From DATCBF01 sp964401995 (lineage in GTDB: Bacteria; Actinomycetota; Thermoleophilia; Solirubrobacterales; 70-9): a DNA stretch of 64,000 nucleotides. Positions 9,292 to 17,551 of this stretch are shown here, in pieces (position 1 is the first letter of the stretch; the number at the start of each line of letters is the position of its first letter). Both the position numbers and the translations under genes were made by a program. Location: contig CAYOAP010000005.1 in assembly GCA_964401995.1 (NCBI GenBank), forward strand, positions 62,001-126,000, given 5' to 3'. The notes under the pieces were generated by a model. That model worked only from the letters and a program-made list of their open reading frames with translations. It did no database searches and was not told the DNA's origin.

Positions 9292-10253
9292 GCGGGGGCG
9301 ATGCGGTCGAGCTCGGCGAGGTCCTCTGGGCTTGGCGTCCAGCTGAGGGCGGCGACGTTGGCGGCGATCTGCTCGGGCTTCGTCGCCCCGGCGATCACCG
9401 AGCCGACCGCGGGCTGAGCCGCGAGGCCGGCGATCGCGACATCGAGGACGCCGATGCCGCGCTCGGCCGCGAAGGCTTCCAGCGCCTCGACCGCAGCGAA
9501 CTGCTCGTCGCTGCCGGCTGGCCCTCCCGAAGCAAGTCGGCTTCCCGCCGGGCCGGGCTCGCCGCGCCGGTACTTGCCGCTGAGCAGGCCGCTGGCGAGG
9601 GGGAAGTAAGGGAGGATCGAGACGCCGAGCCGCTCGCAGGCCGGGGCGACCTCCGCCTCGATCCCGCGCTCGAGCAGGCTGTACTGGTTCTGCAGGGTGG
9701 CAAAGCGGGCCAGGCCCTGATCGCCGGCGATCCGCTCGGCCTCTTCAAGTTCGGCGGCGCTGAAGTTGGAGCAGCCGATCGCGCCGACCAGGCCCTCTCT
9801 GACGAGCTCATCGAGCGCCGCCAGCGTCTCCGCGATCGGCGTGACCCCGTCGGGCTTGTGGTACTGGTAGAGGTCGATCCGCTCGACCCGCAGCCGCCGC
9901 AGCGAGCCCTCGATCGCCCAGCGGATGTACTCGCGGGAGCCGCGCGCGGCGTCGGGCACATCGGCGCCGTCGCTCCACCCCCAGCCAAACTTGGTCGCGA
10001 TCACAAACTCGTCCCGCCGGCCCTCCAGCGCCTCGCCCATCAGCCGCTCGCTGGCCCCATCGCCGCCGTAGATGTCGGCGGTGTCGAACAGTGTCACCCC
10101 GGCATCGAGCGCCGCCCCCAGCACAGCCGCGGTGCCCTCCAGGTCAAGCCGCTTGCCGAAGTTGTTGCAGCCAAGGCCGACGACCGAGACCTCAAGCTCG
10201 GACCCGCCGAGCCGACGAGTGGGCAGATTGGTCGAGGGAGAAGGAGCGGTCAT
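9288..10253 (-). CDS. Aldo/keto reductase, 321 aa
   Basis: TIM-barrel NAD(P)H-dependent reductase of carbonyl compounds. The AKR catalytic tetrad is visible: Asp57 and Tyr62 in LFDTADIYG, Lys88 in FVIATKFGWG, and His132 in IDLYQYHKPDG. The cofactor end has the usual SVIAGATKPEQIAANV near the C-terminus. Length and start (ATG, MTAPSPSTNLPTRRLGGSEL) are normal. Residues around the active site resemble the general-stress AKR group, but the substrate is unknown. It converges on the DUF2277 gene with a 4-nt overlap. Confidence 0.9.
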   Translation of the reverse strand: MTAPSPSTNLPTRRLGGSELEVSVVGLGCNNFGKRLDLEGTAAVLGAALDAGVTLFDTADIYGGDGASERLMGEALEGRRDEFVIATKFGWGWSDGADVPDAARGSREYIRWAIEGSLRRLRVERIDLYQYHKPDGVTPIAETLAALDELVREGLVGAIGCSNFSAAELEEAERIAGDQGLARFATLQNQYSLLERGIEAEVAPACERLGVSILPYFPLASGLLSGKYRRGEPGPAGSRLASGGPAGSDEQFAAVEALEAFAAERGIGVLDVAIAGLAAQPAVGSVIAGATKPEQIAANVAALSWTPSPEDLAELDRIAPA

Positions 10254-10375
10254 CAGCCACTTCTACCACGAGCCAGAGGCCGGCCTTGATCGCGTGCCTC
10301 GGCAGCCCCGCCAGACCGCACGCCATCCAACGCCCAGTTGCGTCAGAATCCCCCCGGATTATTTGGGAACAGCGA

Positions 10376-10471
10376 GCGCCCGTAGCTCAGTGGTCAACGG
10401 GACCTTCACGGGTTCCAAAGAGCGTCGGTCTTTCCAACCGAAGGTCGAGGGTTCGATTCCCTCCGGGCGCA
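10376..10471 (+). tRNA. Aberrant tRNA gene (Arg-type body, D-loop insertion, anticodon reads TTC)
   Basis: The acceptor stem GCGCCCG (10376-10382) pairs with CGGGCGC (10464-10470), discriminator A, no encoded CCA. The T-arm is perfect (GAGGG, loop TTCGATT, CCCTC). The anticodon arm is TCGGT, loop CTTTCCA, ACCGA, which puts TTC (Glu) in the anticodon with an unusual C at position 37. The D-stem GCTC (10385-10388) can pair only with GAGC at 10420-10423, leaving a 31-nt D-loop instead of 8-11 nt; the extra DNA can itself form GGGACC/GGTTCC. The body resembles actinobacterial tRNA-Arg more than tRNA-Glu. It may be a pseudo-tRNA or one with an unusual D-loop. Confidence 0.6.
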
Positions 10472-10474
10472 TTC

Positions 10475-10508
10475 CATCCCTTCCCAGGGATGCCGGGGTC
10501 TTCCCGGC
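10475..10508 (+). terminator. Two tandem hairpins after the tRNA
   Basis: CATCCC/GGGATG (loop TTCCCA) is followed directly by GCCGGG/CCCGGC (loop GTCTT). They lie 3 nt beyond the tRNA 3' end, so they are plausible as a terminator or 3'-processing signal, although no T-run follows. Confidence 0.45.
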
Positions 10509-10539
10509 CCAGAGCGGATCCCGCGGTGCGAGGCTCGCC

Positions 10540-10878
10540 TTAGAAGTGGGCAACGATTACGCGGCGAGGGTCGCTCTTGCTGCAGCGGGCATATCCCGTC
10601 TGAGGCCCAATGCAATTCCACCCCTCGGGTTCAGAGCCGGGGCCGCGGTCAAAGAGCTTCTTCATCACCTGGTAGGCCTGCGTGCATCCAACCGGTCCCT
10701 TGGTGACCCTGACTCGCACCTTGGTCAAGAGCCCGGGCATCTCAAATGATCCGCAACGCTTCGCGCTGGCAGTTGCGATTGGGGCGCCTCGCGCGTTGGT
10801 CGCATGGCCGCCAGTCAGGTTCAGGGCCAAGGTGAGCAAAGCTGCGACAGCCAGTGGTGTTGCGAATCGCGAGACCAC
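10540..10878 (-). CDS. Small secreted Cys-rich protein, 112 aa
   Basis: I prefer the GTG at 10878 (MVSRFATPLAVAALLTLAL), which places a signal peptide at the N-terminus; a TTG at 10914 would add 12 residues. The mature protein carries CGSFEMPGLLTKVRV, a GVSC-like VGCTQAYQVMKKLF, WNC and YARC. This four-Cys pattern belongs to small exported proteins common in this lineage, function unknown. It lies downstream of the aberrant tRNA on the opposite strand and is divergent from the AbiE-type pair. Confidence 0.65.
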   Translation of the reverse strand: MVSRFATPLAVAALLTLALNLTGGHATNARGAPIATASAKRCGSFEMPGLLTKVRVRVTKGPVGCTQAYQVMKKLFDRGPGSEPEGWNCIGPQTGYARCSKSDPRRVIVAHF

Positions 10879-10973
10879 CTGAGCGAGCCTAGGACATCGA
10901 GCCGGGCAGAGCAATGGAGCTCAGAGGCTAGTAAGTGGCCACAAGACAACAGATTAAAGGCTAAAAACGCTCT

Positions 10974-10979
10974 TAATAT
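10974..10979 (+). promoter_or_regulatory. Probable -10 element of the AbiE-type operon
   Basis: TAATAT lies 13 nt before the toxin ATG in an AT-rich stretch (10950-10990) that stands out in this GC-rich window. No convincing -35 hexamer is seen. The short distance to the ATG suggests a very short or leaderless 5' end. Confidence 0.4.
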
Positions 10980-10992
10980 GTATTCTTGAGGC

Positions 10993-11748
10993 ATGAAAGT
11001 CCTTACACGCCCGCAGGTAACCGAGCTATTTCACGTCGCTTTTCTCGAGCTGTTGTCAAAGCGCCTTGACCCGACCCGCTATGTGCTGAAGGGAGGCGCG
11101 AACCTGCGCTACTTCCTGGGCAGCGTGCGCTACTCGGAGGACATTGACCTTGATGTTGCCGGCGTGCCCGCGTGGCGTCTTGCCGAGAAGGTCGGGAGTG
11201 CCCTTTCTTCTGTCCCGATGCAGGTCTTGCTGCGCGCGTCCGGTCTGCGGGTTGCCGAGTCTTCCAACCCAAAGCACACCGAGACCACCCAGCATTGGAA
11301 GGTGGCGGTCGAGGCTCCGGGCCACTCTGAGCTGATTCGAACCAAGATTGAGTTCAGCTACCGGGAGGGCCAGGGTCAGTATCGCTTGGAGCCGATACCC
11401 GGCCAGGTGGTCGCGCCTTATGCGCTGCGCCCACCGGTTGTTCAGCACTATGTCGGTGACACTCCGCTTGAACAGAAGGCCCTTGCTCTCGCCGGGCGCT
11501 CCGAGACCCAGGCGCGCGATGTGTTCGATCTCGAGCTCTTGCTTCGACATCGCCCCTTGCCATCGGGCTCGCTTGACCCCGACGTTCTGACCGAAGCCGC
11601 CGAGCGGGCCCTGCAGCTGCCGTACGCCGCTTTTCGCGATCAGGTCCTTCCTTTCCTTGAGCCGGAGGCGGTTGAGCTTTATCAGGGCGAAGAGGCCTGG
11701 GTGCAGATGCAGACTTTCGTCGCCGAAGGGCTGGAGGCAGCACGGTGA
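10993..11748 (+). CDS. AbiEii-like nucleotidyltransferase toxin, 251 aa
   Basis: The N-terminal region has the nucleotidyltransferase hallmark of AbiEii/AbiGii proteins: VLKGGANLRYFLGS followed by RYSEDIDLDV, with metal-binding Asp50 and Asp52. A C-terminal helical region includes ETQARDVFDLELLLRH, matching the family's K/R-D-x-x-D/E-L element. Family members inhibit growth by nucleotide addition and act in abortive infection or toxin-antitoxin systems. The length is a little short of typical (~280-300). The gene overlaps the downstream antitoxin by 4 nt (GTGA). The order, toxin first, is the reverse of the classic AbiEi-AbiEii arrangement. Confidence 0.8.
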   Translation: MKVLTRPQVTELFHVAFLELLSKRLDPTRYVLKGGANLRYFLGSVRYSEDIDLDVAGVPAWRLAEKVGSALSSVPMQVLLRASGLRVAESSNPKHTETTQHWKVAVEAPGHSELIRTKIEFSYREGQGQYRLEPIPGQVVAPYALRPPVVQHYVGDTPLEQKALALAGRSETQARDVFDLELLLRHRPLPSGSLDPDVLTEAAERALQLPYAAFRDQVLPFLEPEAVELYQGEEAWVQMQTFVAEGLEAAR

Positions 11749-12365
11749 AGCCAGTTACGGCCTACGCCGAGTTGGTGAGCATGAATCGCGCGGCCATAAC
11801 AACGGGCGAGGCGGCCGCGCTCTGGCAGACCGCCCAGGGCACTGCTGGCCGGCGCCTGCGTGCGATGGAGGAGGCTGGGCTTGTCCGCCGGCTGCGTCGG
11901 GGCCTGTGGGCGCTTGATCGTAATATCGCGCCGTTCGTCGTCGCACCCTTTCTGACAGCGCCGTTTCCGGCCTATGTGTCGTTTTGGTCGGCCCTGTCTC
12001 GTCACGAGATGATCGAACAGATTCCGCGGCAGGTCTCGGTGGCGTCGCTCGATCGGACTCGGCGCATCACGACCACTATTGGGATCTACGAGGTCCACCA
12101 TCTTGCCCCTGATCTCTTTGGCGGCTATGGCGGTTCCGAGGAGACCGGATACCTGGCCTCCCCAGACAAGGCTCTCTTTGACACCGTCTATGTCCGTGCG
12201 GCCACCGGTAGCCGGGCTTTCTTCCCCGAGCTCTCCCTGCCGGCGGATTTCGATCAGGCTCAGGTGAAGAAATGGGTCGGCCGAATCCAGTCCCCACGCC
12301 TGCGCACGCTTGTTTCTCGTCGGCTTCGCGAAGTGCTGGGCCAGGCATCGCGAAGCGCGACCTAG
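11745..12365 (+). CDS. AbiEi-like antitoxin with N-terminal winged helix, 206 aa
   Basis: GTG start overlapping the toxin stop. Residues ~15-60 form a winged-helix region (ITTGEAAALWQTAQGTAGRR then LRAMEEAGLVRRLRRGLWAL), and the central part has PAYVSFWSALSRHEMIEQIP and YLASPDKALFDTVY, both typical of AbiEi (type IV antitoxin) proteins. In known AbiE systems the antitoxin represses its own promoter and counteracts the nucleotidyltransferase without direct binding. The coupling to the toxin supports this role. DNA binding would probably target the AT-rich region before 10993. Confidence 0.8.
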   Translation: MKPVTAYAELVSMNRAAITTGEAAALWQTAQGTAGRRLRAMEEAGLVRRLRRGLWALDRNIAPFVVAPFLTAPFPAYVSFWSALSRHEMIEQIPRQVSVASLDRTRRITTTIGIYEVHHLAPDLFGGYGGSEETGYLASPDKALFDTVYVRAATGSRAFFPELSLPADFDQAQVKKWVGRIQSPRLRTLVSRRLREVLGQASRSAT

Positions 12366-12516
12366 GCATCGCGCCGGCTGAAGGACAGGGGCGCCTCCGC
12401 TCAAGGAGAGTTGACTAATTCCTCGTCTTTCCAGCTGAAAACGTTTATGTTCTTAGGACGGCCTGGGATCTAACCGGGAATGCTTGATCAATCGGCTCAG
12501 CCTTGAGGAGGTGCCG

Positions 12517-14466
12517 ATGGAAGCCAAGGGAAGTCGAGCCTCGTCCGGCACAGGTTCAACCTTCGAGCAGCTGCTCGAGGCCGCGCCCGACGCGATCGTC
12601 GGGGTCGACGACGAGGGCAAGATCATCCTCGTCAACAGCCAGACCGAGGCTCTGTTCGGCTACCGGCGCGAGGATCTGATCGGCGAGTTGATCGAGGTGC
12701 TCGTCCCCGAGCGCTTCCGCGAGAAGCACCCGGGCTTTCGCGACAGCTACTTCGCCGAGCCGCGGACCCGTCCGATGGGCGCCGGACTCGAACTTTATGG
12801 CCGTCGCCGCGACGGCAGTGAGTTTCCGGCCGAGATATCTCTCTCCTCGATCGAGACCGAGAAAGGGCGCCTGGCGACCGCCGCGATTCGCGATGTGACG
12901 ATCAGCAGGGCGGCGGAAAGGAAGTTTGAGCAGTTTCTCGAGTTCGCTCCCGACGCGATCGTTGGCGTCGACAGCAGTGGGCAGATCGTGCTCGTAAATC
13001 AGCAGGCCGAGACGCTCTTCGGCTACCCGCGTGAGGAGCTGGTCGGCAAGCTGGTCGAGGCGCTTGTCCCGGAACGCTTCCGCGAGGCCCATCCGGGCCA
13101 CCGGACCGGCTACTTCGTCGAGCCGCGGACGCGGCCGATGGGCGCTGGCGTCGAGCTCTACGCCGTGCGCAAGGACGGGACCGAGTTCCCGGTTGAGATC
13201 AGCCTCTCCAGCATCGAGACCCCGGATGGAATCCTCGCCACGGCCGCCGTCCGCGACATCAGCGACCGCACCGAAGGCGAGCGCGAGCGCGCCCTGCTTG
13301 AGCAGCTGAACCAGGCGCGGCGGCTGGAGAGCGTCGGCCAGCTCGCCGGCGGCATCGCCCATGACTTCAACAACATCCTCGGCGTGATCATGAACTACGC
13401 CGAGTTCGTCGCCGACGAGCTCGACGCCGATTCCCAGGCGCGCCAGGATGTGGATGAGATCCGCCGCGCCGCCGAGCGCGCCGCGGCGCTGACCCGCCAG
13501 CTCTTGATCTTCAGCCGCCGCGAGGTGGTCAAGCCGGAGCTGCTCTATCTGCGCGACGTCGTCACCGAGCTGGAGAACCTGTTGCGGCGGGCGCTGGGGG
13601 AGCGGGTCGAGCTGATCACTCGCTTCGGCGAGGATCGCTGCCCGGTCGAGGCCGATCCTGGCCAGATCGAGCAGGTCCTGGTCAACCTCGCCGTCAACGC
13701 CCGCGACGCGATGCCCGACGGGGGGCGGCTGGTAATCGAGGTCGACCGGACCGACCTCGACGAGGAGTACGCCTACATGCACCCCGACACCGAGGCCGGC
13801 ACCTACGTGCGGCTGAAGGTGAGCGACACCGGCGTCGGGATGGACGAGGAGACGATCAGCAAGGCCTTCGAGCCGTTCTTCACGACCAAGGGCAAAGGCG
13901 AAGGGACCGGCCTCGGCCTCGCCACCGTCTACGGGATCGTGACCGGCGCCGGCGGCCGCATCGACATCTATTCGGAGCCGGGGATGGGGACGACGGTCAA
14001 GGTCCATCTGCCCGCCAGCGCCAAGGCGCCGCGCCAGGGAGAGGCCAAGAGCGATGAGCGCCCGGCCGGCGGCGGCGAGGTGGTGCTGGTCGTCGAGGAC
14101 GAGCCCGACGTGCGGCGGATGGCCGAACGCATCCTCAGCAAAGGCGGCTACTCGGTGATCGCCACCAGCAGCGGCGACGAAGCGCTCAAGGTCTGCGGCA
14201 AGGCCGATCAGCCGATTCACCTGCTGCTGACCGACGTGATCATGCCGGGAATGCTCGGCACCGAGCTGGTCGGGCAGGTCAAGGCGCTGCGACCCGAGCT
14301 GCCGGTCATCTTCATGTCCGGCTACAGCCACGAGGTGCTGGCGCCGGGGGCGCTTGCCGAGAACGGCGGCAGCTCCTTCATCGAGAAGCCGTTCAGCGCC
14401 AGCGAGCTGTTGCGGGCGGTTCACGGCCTGCTCGACAAGGAGTCGGTCGATGACGAGCAGCGCTAG
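12517..14466 (+). CDS. PAS-PAS hybrid histidine kinase with C-terminal receiver, 649 aa
   Basis: Start ATG 12517 has a good ribosome site (GAGGAGG). Two near-duplicate PAS domains (residues ~15-125 and ~140-255) share PDAIVGVD, ETLFGY-type and EPRTRPMGAG motifs. The H-box AGGIAHDFNNIL carries phospho-acceptor His282. The ATPase has an N-box (NLAVNARDAM), DTGVGMD, and GEGTGLGLATVYG. A receiver follows with phospho-acceptor Asp573 (LLLTDVIMPG). There are no membrane segments, so this is a cytoplasmic sensor. Its stop overlaps the next gene by 17 nt, implying that both work in one phosphorelay. Confidence 0.92.
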   Translation: MEAKGSRASSGTGSTFEQLLEAAPDAIVGVDDEGKIILVNSQTEALFGYRREDLIGELIEVLVPERFREKHPGFRDSYFAEPRTRPMGAGLELYGRRRDGSEFPAEISLSSIETEKGRLATAAIRDVTISRAAERKFEQFLEFAPDAIVGVDSSGQIVLVNQQAETLFGYPREELVGKLVEALVPERFREAHPGHRTGYFVEPRTRPMGAGVELYAVRKDGTEFPVEISLSSIETPDGILATAAVRDISDRTEGERERALLEQLNQARRLESVGQLAGGIAHDFNNILGVIMNYAEFVADELDADSQARQDVDEIRRAAERAAALTRQLLIFSRREVVKPELLYLRDVVTELENLLRRALGERVELITRFGEDRCPVEADPGQIEQVLVNLAVNARDAMPDGGRLVIEVDRTDLDEEYAYMHPDTEAGTYVRLKVSDTGVGMDEETISKAFEPFFTTKGKGEGTGLGLATVYGIVTGAGGRIDIYSEPGMGTTVKVHLPASAKAPRQGEAKSDERPAGGGEVVLVVEDEPDVRRMAERILSKGGYSVIATSSGDEALKVCGKADQPIHLLLTDVIMPGMLGTELVGQVKALRPELPVIFMSGYSHEVLAPGALAENGGSSFIEKPFSASELLRAVHGLLDKESVDDEQR

Positions 14467-15850
14467 GCCGCGGATCCTCGCCACCGACGACCGGCCCGAG
14501 GTTCTGCGCCTGATAGAGCGCTCGCTCAGCGGGCAGTACGAGTGCGAGTTCGCCAATAGCGTCAAGGAGGCGCGGTCGAAGCTGGCGGCGGCTGAGTTCG
14601 AGCTCCTCCTCTGCGACATCCAGATGCCGGGCGAGTCGGGCTTGATCCTGGTCGAGGAGGCAGCCAAAGAGCTCCCCGACATGGCGATCGTCCTCGTCAC
14701 CGGGGTCGATGATCCGGACGTCGCCGAGCGCACCTTCCAGCTCGGCGCCCACGGCTATCTGGTCAAGCCCTTCTGGCCCGGCCAGCTGCTGATCACGGCC
14801 GCCAACGCGCTGCGCAATCGCGACTTGGAACTGGCTCAAAGGGCCCACAACCGCGCGCTTGAGGAGCGCCTGCAGACGCTGATGGACCGGGCGCCGGTGC
14901 CGATCTACATCAAGGACGCAGAGCGCCGCTACGTGATCGCCAACCGGGTCGCCCACGAAGTGGCTGGATTGGCGCCGAACGAGCTGGTCGGGCTCACCGA
15001 CAAAGACATCATGTCGCCCGCCGCCGAGCGCTACGTCGAGGTGACCGATCGCAGGATCCTCGACCAGGGCGACACCTATGAGGCGGAGGAAACGCTTGTC
15101 GTCGACGAGGAGGAGCGGACCTTTTTCACGGTCAAGTTCCCATATGTCGACGACAGCGGCGCAATCGCCGGGATCTCAGGGATATCGACCGACGTGACCG
15201 CGAAAAAGCAGGCTGAAGCCCTGCGGGCAGAGCTTTCCACGGCGCAGGCGAAGGCGATCGAGGAGCTGCGCGCCTCGCGCCAGGAGACGGTCGAACGCCT
15301 CGCCAGGGCGATCGAGATGCGCGACGAGGAGACCGGCGAGCACGTCAACCGGATGGCGTCGATCGCCGCCTACCTCGGCGCCCAGCTGGGCTTGGAGCGC
15401 GAGCGGGTGCTGCTGCTGCGGGCGGCGGCGCCGATGCACGACGTCGGCAAGATCGCCACTCCGGACGATGTCCTGCGGAAGCCAGGCGCGCTGACGCTGG
15501 AGGAGCGGCGCGAGATGGAGCGCCACACAGTGGTCGGCCACGAGATCCTCGCTGGCTCCGACAGCGAGCTGCTGCAGATGGCGGCGGTGATCGCCCTCAG
15601 CCACCACGAGCACTGGGACGGCAGCGGCTATCCGCAGGGGCTTAGCGGCGAGGAGATCCCGCTCGAGGGCCGGATCGCCGCTGTCGCCGATGTCTTCGAC
15701 GCCCTGCTCAGCGACCGCTGCTACCGGCCGGCGATGAGTGTCGCCGAGGCGGTCGCGACGATCCGCGAGGGCAAGGGCACACACTTCGACCCGCAGATCG
15801 CCGATCTCCTTCTGCGCCACGTCGAGGAGGTGCTTTCCTGTCGTGGCTGA
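14450..15850 (+). CDS. REC-PAS-HD-GYP response regulator (probable c-di-GMP phosphodiesterase), 466 aa
   Basis: I take the ATG at 14450, inside the end of the kinase gene. The receiver has Asp56 (LLLCDIQMPG) and the T/K switch residues (VLVTGVDD, LVKPFW). A PAS domain follows (~residues 140-255, LMDRAPVPIYIKD). The HD-GYP domain is complete: EETGEHVNRMA, MHDVGKIATPD (His330/Asp331), HHEHWDGSGYPQGL with the GYP motif, and VADVFDALLSDR. HD-GYP proteins hydrolyse c-di-GMP; phosphorylation by the upstream kinase would control this output. It overlaps the following dehydrogenase gene by 8 nt. Confidence 0.92.
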   Translation: MTSSARPRILATDDRPEVLRLIERSLSGQYECEFANSVKEARSKLAAAEFELLLCDIQMPGESGLILVEEAAKELPDMAIVLVTGVDDPDVAERTFQLGAHGYLVKPFWPGQLLITAANALRNRDLELAQRAHNRALEERLQTLMDRAPVPIYIKDAERRYVIANRVAHEVAGLAPNELVGLTDKDIMSPAAERYVEVTDRRILDQGDTYEAEETLVVDEEERTFFTVKFPYVDDSGAIAGISGISTDVTAKKQAEALRAELSTAQAKAIEELRASRQETVERLARAIEMRDEETGEHVNRMASIAAYLGAQLGLERERVLLLRAAAPMHDVGKIATPDDVLRKPGALTLEERREMERHTVVGHEILAGSDSELLQMAAVIALSHHEHWDGSGYPQGLSGEEIPLEGRIAAVADVFDALLSDRCYRPAMSVAEAVATIREGKGTHFDPQIADLLLRHVEEVLSCRG

Positions 15851-17192
15851 CCTGACCGATGGCGCCATCGGGGCCGAGCGCCGCGGCAGCGGTGGCTGGG
15901 ACAGCGTCCTCGAGACCGAGGCATATGAGGTCTCCCCGGGCGGCGAGTGGCGCTCGGAGCTGTGGCGGGTCGCCGTCACCCAGTTCAGCCAGGCCGCCAA
16001 CCTGCTCAACCTCGAGGCTGATGCCCGCGCCCGCCTGCTGGAGCCGCGCCGGGCGATCGTCCTCAACTTCCCGATCCGCCGCGACAGCGGCGAGATCCAG
16101 AGCCTGACCGGCTACCGCGTCCAGCACACCTTCGCCCTCGGGCCGACCAAGGGCGGCGTCCGCTACGCGCCCGGGGTCTCGCTTGGCGAGTGCGCGGCGC
16201 TGGCGCTCTGGATGAGCCTCAAGTGCGCGCTGCTGGGCCTGCCTTTCGGCGGCGCCAAGGGCGGCGTCCGCTGCGACCCCAACCGCCTCTCGGTCGCCGA
16301 GATGGAGCGGGTGACGCGGCGCTTCGCCAGCGAACTCGTTCCCGTGATCGGCCCCGACCGCGACATCCCCGCCCCCGACATGGCCACCGGCGAGCGCGAG
16401 ATGTCGTGGTTCATGGACACTTACTCTCAGCAGGTCGGCCAGCCCTCGCCGGGTGTCGTCACCGGCAAGCCGATCGTGCTCGGCGGCACCGCCGGGCGCA
16501 AGGCGGCGACCGGGCTCGGGGCGACGATCTGCGCCGAGGCGATGATGGCGCGGCTGGGCCGCGGGGTGCCGGGCTCGCGGGTCGCGATCCAGGGCTTCGG
16601 CAACGTCGGCGCCGTCATCGCCAAGGAGATGGCCGAGCGCGGCGCGAGCATCGTCGCCCTCTGCGACGTCACCGGCGGGATCGTCAACCCGGATGGGATC
16701 GATGTCGGCGAAGCGCTCGCCTGGGTCGCCGAGAACCGCTTCCTGCGCGGTTTCCCCGGGGGCGTCGAAGCGACTCGGGAGGGGATGCTGGAGGTCCCCT
16801 GCGAGATCCTGATCCCGGCGGCGCTGGAGTGCCAGATCACAGCCGAGAACGCGGGCCGCCTCGACTGCGAGCTGATCGTCGAGGCCGCCAACGGGCCGAC
16901 CACGCCCGAGGCCGACGCGATCCTCGCTGAACGCGGGATCCCGATCGTGCCCGATGTGCTTGCCAACGCCGGCGGCGTCACCGTCAGCTACTTCGAGTGG
17001 GCCCAGGACCAGCAGCGCTACTCCTGGCAGGAGGAGGAGATAACGGCGCGCCTGCGCCACCACCTGGAGGCGGCGATGGAGCGGATCGCCGACGCGGCTG
17101 AGCGCTACGAGGTGCCCTGGCGCGAGGCCGGCCAGGCGGTCGCGATCGAGCGGGTCGCCGAAGCGGCGCGGCTGCGCTCGGTGTATCCGTAG
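15843..17192 (+). CDS. Glu/Leu/Phe/Val dehydrogenase (probable glutamate dehydrogenase), 449 aa
   Basis: GTG start within the last codons of the HD-GYP gene. The N-terminal substrate domain has GPTKGGVRYAPG, KCALLGLPFGGAKGGV with catalytic Lys139, and IPAPDM; the NAD(P)-binding domain has the VAIQGFGNVGAVIA Rossmann motif. EAANGPTTPEAD and DVLANAGGVTVSYFEW are family hallmarks. It catalyses reversible oxidative deamination of glutamate (2-oxoglutarate + ammonia). The first ~30 residues are an extension not seen in typical GDHs. Its translational coupling to a two-component/c-di-GMP pair is unusual and suggests coordinated nitrogen metabolism and signalling. Confidence 0.9.
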   Translation: MADLTDGAIGAERRGSGGWDSVLETEAYEVSPGGEWRSELWRVAVTQFSQAANLLNLEADARARLLEPRRAIVLNFPIRRDSGEIQSLTGYRVQHTFALGPTKGGVRYAPGVSLGECAALALWMSLKCALLGLPFGGAKGGVRCDPNRLSVAEMERVTRRFASELVPVIGPDRDIPAPDMATGEREMSWFMDTYSQQVGQPSPGVVTGKPIVLGGTAGRKAATGLGATICAEAMMARLGRGVPGSRVAIQGFGNVGAVIAKEMAERGASIVALCDVTGGIVNPDGIDVGEALAWVAENRFLRGFPGGVEATREGMLEVPCEILIPAALECQITAENAGRLDCELIVEAANGPTTPEADAILAERGIPIVPDVLANAGGVTVSYFEWAQDQQRYSWQEEEITARLRHHLEAAMERIADAAERYEVPWREAGQAVAIERVAEAARLRSVYP

Positions 17193-17223
17193 GGCGACGA
17201 GCGTGAGCGCGCGGGAAGACCGG

Positions 17224-17541
17224 CTAGGCGTCGATCTCGGCTTCGGCCACCAAACTGGCGAGCTCGGCCGCGGCTGGCTTGAGCGGAGCAGGGTCGGCGC
17301 CGGCCTCAAGCTCGGCCTCGATCCGGCTCGCGAGCTCGCTGCCCCGGTGCAGGCCGAAGGTGCCGAGCACACCCGCCAGCTTGTGGGCGGCGACGATCGC
17401 GGCTTCCTGCCGGGCGTCGGCATCGCCATCCCCCGGCGCGGCGATGGCTTTTTCGATGGCGGCAAGCCGGCTCTCGATTTCCGGTCGCGACCGCTGCCAG
17501 ATGTCAGCGAAATCGGAGCGGACCCGTTCCCTCTCAGCCAT
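17224..17541 (-). CDS. Stand-alone Hpt (histidine phosphotransfer) protein, 105 aa
   Basis: A small all-helical protein with the Hpt core AAHKLAGVLGTFGLHRGSELA, in which His53 is the phosphorylatable residue. The length matches a single Hpt domain. Such proteins pass phosphate between receiver domains. Its neighbours supply both partners: a hybrid kinase with a receiver (12517) and stand-alone or DNA-binding receivers (20005, 20379). It is divergent from the 10-TM kinase with only 10 nt between the two start codons. Confidence 0.85.
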   Translation of the reverse strand: MAERERVRSDFADIWQRSRPEIESRLAAIEKAIAAPGDGDADARQEAAIVAAHKLAGVLGTFGLHRGSELASRIEAELEAGADPAPLKPAAAELASLVAEAEIDA

Positions 17542-17551
17542 TGCCCACAGT

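Noticed and set aside
10399..10416. Possible selenocysteine tRNA (TCA in the loop of a GGGACC/GGTTCC hairpin, total length 96 nt).
   Set aside because: The stem cannot give a 7-nt anticodon loop, the acceptor is 7 bp, the discriminator is A, and no 6-bp D-stem forms; the class I fold with an enlarged D-loop is better.
10540..10914. TTG start at 10914 for the small secreted protein.
   Set aside because: It adds 12 residues ahead of the signal peptide; the GTG at 10878 gives a normal signal peptide start.
12443..12470. GTTT-N18-GGGATC upstream of the hybrid kinase as a SigB-type promoter.
   Set aside because: The spacer is long, the -10 is poor and the distance to the ATG (46 nt) differs from the three clear SigB-type promoters.
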